Shown: one piece after another, positions 1 to 9,300 of the stretch
Numbering within the stretch: position 1 is the stretch's first letter
How the letters are laid out: the number at the start of each line of letters is the position of its first letter
NCBI GenBank assembly: GCA_013398615.1
Contig: VZSR01002145.1
Coordinates: 1,730,577 to 1,794,576, forward strand
Length of the DNA: 64,000 bases
Origin: Brachypodius melanocephalos
Lineage: Eukaryota; Chordata; Aves; Passeriformes; Pycnonotidae
Direction of reading: 5' to 3'
Position numbers and translations under genes: made by a program
Notes under the pieces: generated by a model
What the model saw: only the letters and a program-made list of their open reading frames with translations
Told to the model about the DNA's origin: nothing
The model's database searches: none

Positions 1-159
1 GCTGCACTGATCCACCTCAGGCCTCCTCTGAGAGCCCAGGGATCCTCTGGGACTGGTTTGGGGGAAAAGAGAAATAAAGTGTCTGCAAGTTCTAACGGGA
101 ATATTCCAAACCTTGTGAGGGTGAGGATTTATTACTGTGCCAGTCAGAGAGCAGAGATA

Positions 160-265
160 TCCATCCCTCCATCCATCCCTTTGTCCATCCATCCATCCTC
201 CATCCCTCCATCCATCCATCCATGATCCATCCATCCCTCCATCCATCCATCCATCCCTCCATCCA
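160..265. repeat. CCAT/CCCT microsatellite running into an assembly gap
   Basis: Repeated CCATCCATCCCT units that stop where the N run begins. The true array length is unknown. Confidence 0.95.
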
Positions 266-365
266 NNNNNNNNNNNNNNNNNNNNNNNNNNNNNNNNNNN
301 NNNNNNNNNNNNNNNNNNNNNNNNNNNNNNNNNNNNNNNNNNNNNNNNNNNNNNNNNNNNNNNNN
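266..365. other. assembly gap (100 N)
   Basis: Exactly 100 N, the conventional placeholder for a gap of unknown size, placed at the end of a microsatellite. Confidence 0.97.
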
Positions 366-2783
366 TCTGGGGTGGGGTCACAGCAAAGCCATTGAGAATT
401 AATTTTCTCCAGGGGGAAGGGAATGAACCCCAGCACGCTTTAACCTTCTGCTTTATCCCAGAGCAGGACTCAGGCATGAGGAGACAAATCTCCCACAGTC
501 CATGCTCTGGTGCTCCAGAAGATCGATGCCTGACAGGACATTCCTCTGATTTAGATGAGATCAGACCCCTCCAATTTTCTATATCTCTGCTCACATGCTT
601 TTACCCTTCACAAACATTAAATTTACATAACCATGCCGACATTGACGTCAGCATCAATTCTCACTCTGGGCTTTCCTCAGGGTCATTCAGGTATAAAATA
701 TCCCAGATCAGCAGCTTTAAAAAAAAAAAAGAAAAAAGATGCTGTGACTTCTTCCCTTTCCAGTTGCAGTGGTGTGGACTGCACACAGATTTATGGTTGG
801 GCTCCAAATCCATTTTTAAGGCTGGCAAAGTTGGGGTGCTGGCGCACTTGGACACACTCTGGGGTGAAAAGTTGCATTTTCAGCTGATTTTTAAAAAGGA
901 GAATGAATGGATAATAAATGCAATGGAAGACCTGGAACACAGAGGAAAGGCAGTGAGCCATAAGAATTATGGAATTACCCACGTGAGGGGTTTAAGCCAC
1001 CTCTGGTGTCTCCTTCAGCTCTGAACCCAGGCTGCCCCTTCCCCAGGCACAAGGGTGAATCCTGCTCTGGTTTATCCATGATTTCCCCGAGCCATGGATC
1101 CTCCTGGCTCTCCCACTGAGATGCTGCAAGCAGAAAAGCCTTTGGCACTTTCAGAAAACCAGCACAAACCTTGAGATCTCCTAGAAAAGCTGCAAAGTCC
1201 AGACTCTTTTCCCTGCTTGTGGCCTTGCAGGAGATGCTCTGTTGTGTTCCAGGAGATATCCACTGGCCTGTTATTAGATTTTTTTAATCGTATTTTTAGC
1301 CACAGGATCAGCCACCAAAAGCTTGGTGTAAAAGGCTGCAAAATGCCAGCAAGGCTACCAAGGGATTCGTTTGAATTGAGTTTTAGAAACGCTTCAAAAT
1401 AAATCATTCCGAATTGCATTTTTTTTTAATAGAGAAAGCAAGGCAAAACCCCTCACAGGAGGAAGTCACCTTAGCCCTGGATGCTCATTTTTTTGTTGTT
1501 GTTACAGCTTCTGCCTTTGATACAGGACATTTCTCAGGGCGCATTTATCCACAGCAGAGAATCAAAGGTCACAGCTCAAAACCTTCCCCTCGCTCCCTGA
1601 CACAAAGGAAGCCGTTTGCAGATGTTAATAGGGCAAATCCCCAATCCCTTTGGATTTTTCCTGTGTTTTATAAGTGTTCCAAAGTGGTGGAGCAGGGATT
1701 TCTGTGTGCAAACCCCCAGCACAGGGCTCACCTTCAGCACCAGGATAAAGCTGATTTTCAGGGCTGAGTCCCCACCAGGTCCTGCAATAAACCTGCATAA
1801 AGAGAAAGATCTTTCCTGTATCCCCAGGATGAAAAAAAAGTCAAATTCCAGGTCAAAAGGGAAGAGCAGTGAATGGCCACAAACCCTTGTGGAGACACAG
1901 AAATCTCGAGGTGAATTTTGGGACTGACTTTGTCTGTCCAAGGGCCTTCCTGAGGATGTGTAACGCTTCGGAATGTCTAAATATTCTCGTGTCTATATGC
2001 TCAGTAATCCCATTAATTAGAAAGACAGGCACGGACAACAATTGCTTTGAGGTTGTTTTGTCTTTTTGCACTAAAAATAGAAAGTTTCACAAAGCCAGCT
2101 AAAAATAGGGCGAGGCCAACACAAGGCAAGCCTAAAAATAAATCACATGCAAGCCCAGCTTTGGGCATTTTCGTGGAGGAGGATGCAGAGGTGAGAGCAG
2201 ATTTTGGGGATGGATTTGAGAATCGAGGATGAGAGAACTCTGGCACCACCAGGAAAACTGGGAATGGCCAGGCAGGAGCTGGGTGAAAGGGTGACAAGAG
2301 GGACAAGGGACAAACAAAGGACTCAGGTGAAAGAGAGAAGGGATTGGAATTAAAAATCAGCACAGGACATTCCTGCTGTCCAGGGGAAAAAAAAAAAAAA
2401 AGTCATTCACACTCCCAGAGGCTCGATGTTGTTAATAAAAACAGAATATAAAAGGAATAATTTGATATGGGTGCTGAAATGTTTTATATGGATGCTGAAT
2501 TTATCAGCACCCTGAATTGAGGCTGTTCAGCATTGAGTGGCTTTAATTAAATGGCATTTTACAGGTTCAATTACATTTTCTGCCAGCCTGGTCTCAGCAC
2601 TCCCAGCAGCTCCGAGCAGGGCACGAGTGGGGCCAAGCAGATTTGGGAATTTTATGGAATTCAGAGGATCTGAGCGTGATCCAAAGGGCTGAAGGGTCTT
2701 TTCCCAGATCACACAATGGCCCCTTGGCAGGGCTGCTCCAGCCTGGCCCCCAGCCAGCAGCACCTCCTGCCTAAGTGGACAAG

Positions 2784-2849
2784 AATGCAAGAATATTTTA
2801 TTTTTTTTTTTAATTAAAAAAATTAAAATGCAAGAATATTTTATTTTTT
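2784..2849. repeat. 23-base direct repeat around an A/T palindrome
   Basis: AATGCAAGAATATTTTATTT recurs at 2784 and 2827, separated by T-run, AATTAAAAAAATTAAA sequence. It looks like a local duplication. Confidence 0.85.
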
Positions 2850-4401
2850 AATTTTTTTTTTAAATGCTTCGAGCTTCCAAACGAGGCTTGATAGCTAAAA
2901 CAATTGAAAAGGTTTACAATAAAATGCAAACAATACGTAATTGTATTGTTTTTTCGGCTGTCCCCGTGCCAAGGAGCAGCTCTGGGCAGGAAAGCAGTTG
3001 TAAATTCCAGGAGGCACAGGCAGAGATAAGTGGGGCTGCTCACGTGCCAGGAGAGGCTCCCTAAATTTAACTGTGGAGGAAGAGCCAGCCCTGCCCTGAA
3101 TTAAACCGAATAAAGGCAATGTGACACCTGTGGGATGGTGCAGAACCACTGAAATCGAGGATAAACCCATCCCAAAATGTGAGAGAAGGATATAACTGAC
3201 AATACAGAGAGTCCAGGTGTGCACAGCTATGCCCACATCTTTATCTGTGTTTAATCTTTATCTATATTTACATAATCTAGATCTGTATTATAGATATTTT
3301 TATATCTCTCTCTCTATCTCTTTATCTATAAATCTGTATTTATTTAGCTATAGATCACAGCAATGATTTCAGCGCCTCAACCACGGAAACAAACCCTCCC
3401 CAAAACGCTGGAAATTCCATTTTTTTTCCCCGCTGTGTTTTTCCAGCAATAAAATAAAAGAGGAGGTGGGAGCTGAGGTTTGACGGAGAGAGCAGCACAG
3501 GGTGGGATCCGGGGGTCTGTAAAAAAAAGGGAGATTTTGAGTTGGGGATGGTGGGATGGGACAAAAGATGGATGGAGCCAAGGACAGGAGTTACAGCTGG
3601 AGAGGGAGCTCTTGGGATGCTGTAAACACCAAGGATTGTTTAGGGTGGTTCGGGGATATTTCTAGGAGCGATGGGATGCAGATAAGGAAGTGGAAAATGT
3701 AAACTATTAAATAGGAAACATTTCCTGCCAGCGTGGCCTAATGGACTGTGGAAAAGTCTTCGAAGGGAAGTGGCAGCAGCCAAAAGTGGCCTGGACAACG
3801 TGCCCTGAGGGCACAATCCTGCCTAAAACCCAGGGAGAAGGGGCTGGATGTGACAAGGATCTTCCCTTCTTGCGTGGGACAGAAAACCCCAAAGCTCAGG
3901 GGAAGAAAGAGCCTTTGTAGTGCGAGGTTCCTATAGGGAGGGAGGGTCACATCCCACTCACATCACATCCAAATCCGAATTTTCCCTCCTCGGGGGCTTT
4001 GTGCTTCCTCCTGTGCAGCATCCACACGGAGCATCCCCAATGTTCCATGGCTGTCAATCAAAATAAAAAACAAACAAAACACCCAAAACAAACAACAAAA
4101 AAATAAAAACCCACCACCCTAACTGACAATAAACAGGAATCCACTGTTTGCTCAGGCGTTCTGTAATGTTTAATTAGCTCCTTCTTTAAGGTTTGACAGC
4201 TCCAAGGAGGTTTTTCTGACGAAATGCTGAATTTCTGCTCTGTTCTACTTCACTGACAGCATCCAGCCACGAGTGTGATAAGGAGCAGGCAGCAAACACA
4301 ATGCTGACCTTGTTCAGAGGCATCAGGAATTGGGTGCAAAAATCAGACACCGATTATTTAACACCCCTGAGCGCTGCATGTGAGGCAGCTGAGCTTTTCC
4401 A

Positions 4402-4556
4402 AATTTTATTATTTTATTTTATTTTATTTTATTTTAATTTAATTTAATTTAATTTAATTTAATTTTATTTTATTTTATTTTATTTTATTTTATTTTTATT
4501 TTATTTTATTTTATTTCATTTCATTTTATTTTATTTTATTTCATTTTATTTTAATT
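4402..4556. repeat. compound (ATTTT)n / (AATTT)n microsatellite
   Basis: About 155 bases of pentanucleotide repeat. ATTTT flanks an internal AATTT block, and a few units carry a C (ATTTC). Confidence 0.97.
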
Positions 4557-5024
4557 CAGCTTCTTTTCTCCCCGTCATTTTTGCTGCCCACGCTGGGAGA
4601 TCCGTGGTGTGCTCGAGCGTCAGTTTAAAGTTTATTCAAACTGTTCAGGTGGTAAAACCTCAGTGATTTGTCTGTTTGAGGAGGTTGGGAGGTGGATTTG
4701 CTCCATAACCAGTTTCCATTCCCCCTCTGGCACTCAGACACTGCTCCAGCACAACCTGGGGATAATTCACCTTCCCTCTGTGGCTCTCTTGGATTTTTTT
4801 GGTGGTGGTTTAAAAGCTCCACAGCCTCGGACCTGTGCCCTGAGTCCCAGCTGTGGCTCGGATCGCCTGGAAAAAAATGGGATTTGCATGGCAGAAATGG
4901 TTTGATGGCCATTGGGAAAGCTCCTGGGATTGCCCAGCCTGGAGCTCTCACCTTCCACCTTCCCCTTCTGCTTTCCATCCCATGCTGATTCCCAGGAGAA
5001 GTTTGGTGCCACTGACCTGGAAAT

Positions 5025-5026
5025 TA

Positions 5027-5060
<34 letters not shown>

Positions 5061-5061
5061 T
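5025..5061. repeat. A run followed by (TA)n
   Basis: A homopolymer of about 18 A followed by roughly nine TA units. Confidence 0.95.
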
Positions 5062-6300
5062 AAAAATGCAACAATCAGTGCTGGAAAGTGAAGTTTATGT
5101 GTGTTTAGAAAGGATAAAATTTCATCAGACCCAGGTTTTGGAAAACAACCTAGAAATCCCTGCCGTTCTTGCCACACACAAAAAAATTTGTTTTTCTTCC
5201 CAGTCTTATAAAATACAAAACGAGGTCACGTTGTCTGCAGCTTTCAGCAGAAATTTTGGGTTTTTTGTGAAAGAAAAACCGAAAGTGTCATTTTTTAAAA
5301 AAAAGGTTTTATTGGTTGCCGCGAGGTCTCCCTCTGTGTCACGGCTGCTCAGGTTTTTAAACAATTCTCTATTTATAACTTCGAAATCCTTAATGGATGG
5401 ATGCATTGTTATGTCACTGATATCGAGATAAAGGTGTTAAAAGCCTTCCAGCAGGTGTGTTATAAATGACAAATTAAGGTAATTGCCAGTCAAGTGACAG
5501 GGCTCCTTCATAATTATCCTTAAAATTGATTAGCCATTTATTAAAACGTCTGTAATTTACTAATCACAAGCAAACAGAAGGCGTGGTATTAATCATCATT
5601 GTGAGAGGGTTTGAATTGTTATGGATTGCAGTTAAAGAGCCGAAGAGAACGACCCCTGGCAAAGTCAATTTAAAGTTTAAAACAAATAAAGAAAAAGCAA
5701 CTTGGGGATGAAGAGCAGCCCCCAAATTCCTGATTAGAGAAACACACTGTTAAATCAGCTCTTGTCCTCTGAATTTTGTATTTCTTTCCACAATGGAAAA
5801 GTGAAATTCAGATGTTCTGCTGAAGAATTTTGGTCCCGGCTGAGTTAGACCAAAAACCCTCCAGGTCCTGCAGGAAGTGAGATCCTTCTCACTTCTCAGA
5901 ATTCCTCACCCAGGAACCTTCAAAGGAGTTTCCTGGAACGAGCTGAGATAAAACCCTCTTGCATAAGTGAATTTACAAGTCTGTGAAAGGCTGGCAAGTG
6001 CAGAGCTGATAAAAGGAAATTCGCTTTAACACTGCATATATTCAAAGGTGGAACTTCTGCCTCGAGTAGCTGAGGTTTGAAAATCAAATTTCTTTAGGAT
6101 TGCAACCAGAATTCCGATGATCCCGAGTCTTTAAGATTCCTGCCAGCGCTGGTTTTGGGGGGATATGAATGCCTGTAAAGTGATTTATGAGAGATCTAGA
6201 TAGGACAGAGCTGCCAATCCATTCTTCTTGCTGCTTTTTGGGGGACGTAATTGGTACAGATTTCCATTCACCTGTTTTATTTGTTGTTTTTTTTTTTTAG

Positions 6301-6351
6301 TGGGCCACTGGTGCTATCGCTCCCAGAAGTGTGAGCAGCCACAGTGTGAAG
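6301..6351 (+). CDS. CA4: CA4 exon 2 (N-terminal cysteine segment)
   Basis: Acceptor is a long T tract ending in AG at 6299-6300; donor is GTATTG at 6352. It encodes GHWCYRSQKCEQPQCE, the start of mature CA4. The first two bases (TG) complete a codon begun in the unseen exon 1, and the last G is completed by the next exon. Confidence 0.88.
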
Positions 6352-9300
6352 GTATTGGCCAAGCAATTTATTTTTTTCCCAGTTACATTGGTGGTTCTCC
6401 TGCTTTGCAAAGGCTCTGCTGAGAGAAATGATGCGAAATATTGGCAGAATTCAGCCTTTAATGCATCGCGGTCGCGTTATTTGTGACCATGTCAGTGCTG
6501 ATCGGGGTGTTTTGGGGTCTTTGGTGTTTGTGGTAACTGCTCGTTTTGTAGGCAAAATGATGGATGATGTGGAAATGTATAAAGAAATGTAAAAAGGTAA
6601 ATACGCAAATGTAAAAAAATCACCCCAGAATTTGGGGGGGGGCGATGCCTCAGCTGCCCCGATTCCGTTGGGTGGGTTTGGATTTCTCGAGGGTTTGCTG
6701 CCTACAGGGGAAACAACAAAAAAACCCCAAAACAAACAAAAAAAACAACTAAAAAAACCCCCCAAAACAAACAAACAAACAAACAAACAAACAAAAAGAA
6801 AAAAAAAAACAAAAAAACCCACAAAAAAACCACAAAAAACCACAAAAAAACCACCAAAAAAAAAAGAAAAAAAAGAAAAAATAACCACATTTTCTTCATC
6901 CCTGGGCAGACCCTCCCCAGTGGCACCAGGTCAGCGCTGCGTGCAGAGGGAGCAGACAGTCCCCTGTCAACATTGTCACCAGAAATGTGGTGTATGACAA
7001 GAACCTCCAGCCCCTGAGCTTTGAGGGGTACGATGTGAAGGATTCTGCCAAGTGGACCCTGGAAAACAATGGTCACACAGGTGAGTACTGCCCAACCCTT
7101 GGAGCCCTGGGCACTGGGAATTTCAGATTTTCTCTGCTGACAGGCACTGACCCCTCAAAAAACCCTGCACTGACCTGAGGCCGTGGAACAGCTCCCAAAA
7201 TTGAGTGACGGCGCCGAGAATATAGAATATAGAATATAGAATATAGAATATAGAATATGGAATATGGAATATGGAATATGGAATATAGAATATAGAATAT
7301 AGAATATAGAATATAGAATATAGAATATGGAATATGGAATATGGAATATAGAATATAGAATATAGAATATGGAATATAGAATATAGAATATGGAATATGG
7401 AATATAGAATATAGAATATAGAATATAGAATATAGAATATAGAATATGGAATATAGAATATAGAATATAGAATATAGAATATAGAATATAGTCATAGATA
7501 TATAAAGCAGGATGGAGGTTTTAGGGTGCAGCTCAGCCCTTCTTTTTCACCACCTTCTTCTTCACAGGTTTGGGTGGTGTTTTGTATATTTTGTACACAA
7601 AATTTACAGTTCTGTAAAATCGTGAATTTTCTGTTTGCAGATAGAAAAATCCGCCTTGGGGGCCACGGGCGGTTGGTTATTGGGTTAAAGGTGACAATAA
7701 TTTAGGTGTCATTTCATAATTGGACAGTTTGTTCTTAAAAGACCTCGTGGAGAGATAGAGACAGAGCCATTTTTCAATTTGTTAGCCAGAACTCACAGCT
7801 TGTGAGACCGTAACACAGACAAGAATTAATAAATATCTGAGCCTGAACATGAAACCCATCCCTTGAGCATTTAATGCCATCTCTGACAGGAAAAGAAGCT
7901 AAAAAAGCTGCTCCTGTGGGATGGGTTTGGGCTTTCCCTCACTCCTTTAATCAAAAATTAAACTCCCAGAACGTTTTCTGGCATCAACATTTTCTTGGGA
8001 GGTTTGTGGGAGTTAGGAAGGTTTGGGGTTGTGGCTCTTGAACACCTCAGCAGGAATTTCCGTGCAGGAACAGAGCTGGAGGTGTCACAGAAGCTCTGAA
8101 CCAAAACCCCCCAACCCAAACAGGGCCCAGGACTGGGGGCAGGTGGGCAGGACAAGGATTTGGGCAGAATTTTATCATTTTTCTGCTGAAACCCCTTCAT
8201 TCCTGGGCTCGTCCTTCCCAGCCCTTGCCTCTGCACGAAGGATCCTGCTGGAGAAAAGCCTGGTGTGGGAAAGCCATCCCCAGTGCTGGGTGTTATTGCT
8301 TCTTTAAATAATGAGCTGTAATCTTCTCAGATTCAGACCTGTTTTCTCTGCACACAGAAGTTATCTGATGTTGATCAGCTACTTAGTGAATCAGTAAACC
8401 ATGAATCAATTAACAGTAATTCCGAGCTGTTCCGCTTCCTCCACCTTCCTTCACAACGCTGAGGATGCTGCTCCAAAAAAATTTACATTCAATTGCTTTG
8501 AAAAGAAACCCGTGGTCTATTTTTTTTTGTTTGTTTGTTTGTTTTTTTAAGTTACGTGTAAATGTCCTTAAAATCCTGGGTGGGTTGTTTGAGCTGCCAA
8601 ATCCTCAAAGCAGAAAAGCAGCAAATATTTCCTGATTTGAAAAGGGGAAGGTGGGAAGGCAGCTGGGGAGATTTTAGCAGCCAGAAATTCTAATTTCGAA
8701 CATTGCTGTCGTGGCAGACCACGGGAAAAAGGAATGATTTGACTTTTCAGTTATTTGTGGATTAATGACTTTCCCCATTACAGGGTGATAGTCCGGGATG
8801 TCCAATTGCAGTCCCCTTTTAAACGTCAAAATTAATATTTATAAGGATTGCTCCCAACTCTCATCCTCCCCAGCCATGCATAAGGATTAGAGGTTTAATC
8901 TGGGGCTTTTAAAAACCTCTTCCTTCTGAGGGCAACCAATTCCTGTGCTAAATAAGGAGGTTATTGCTTAAATTACGGCTGCAATTAGAGGCTGCAGGTG
9001 AGATTAGACTCGTTGTGATGGGCACGTAGCAAAGGTCGCTGTCTCAACGGTCTTAAGCAAAATAAACAAAGCCCACAAAGACATCTGACTCATCCATTTA
9101 CAGATTAAAAAGCAAAGGAACCAAATGACTCACGCACTCCCCGAGTTCATCTGGAATTCAGAACACAAATGAAATCTCCGGGGCTGCAATCCAGAATTTT
9201 CCTCTGGGGCTGCAACCCGGAATTTTCCTGTGCGAAGGGAAGAGCTGTGCTTAACGTGGGGGTCGTAAAAAAAGTGAAATTTTAAAATATGCCTCAAGTG

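Larger units (their letters stand above)
366..6300. other. 5' flank or intron 1 of CA4, no gene seen
   Basis: No exon could be supported. There is no CpG island and no signal-peptide-like open frame followed by a donor in the correct phase. Contents are simple repeats and, at 5420-5660, an AT-rich unique stretch. Confidence 0.6.

Noticed and set aside
128..165. Immunoglobulin/TCR V-region-like YYCAS motif
   Set aside because: One short translated match only, with no upstream V framework, no recombination signal and an adjacent microsatellite. Coincidental.
7073..7495. 140-codon - strand frame of YILYSIF repeats
   Set aside because: It is a translation of the 7-bp minisatellite, which stays open only because the unit has few stop-generating combinations in that frame.
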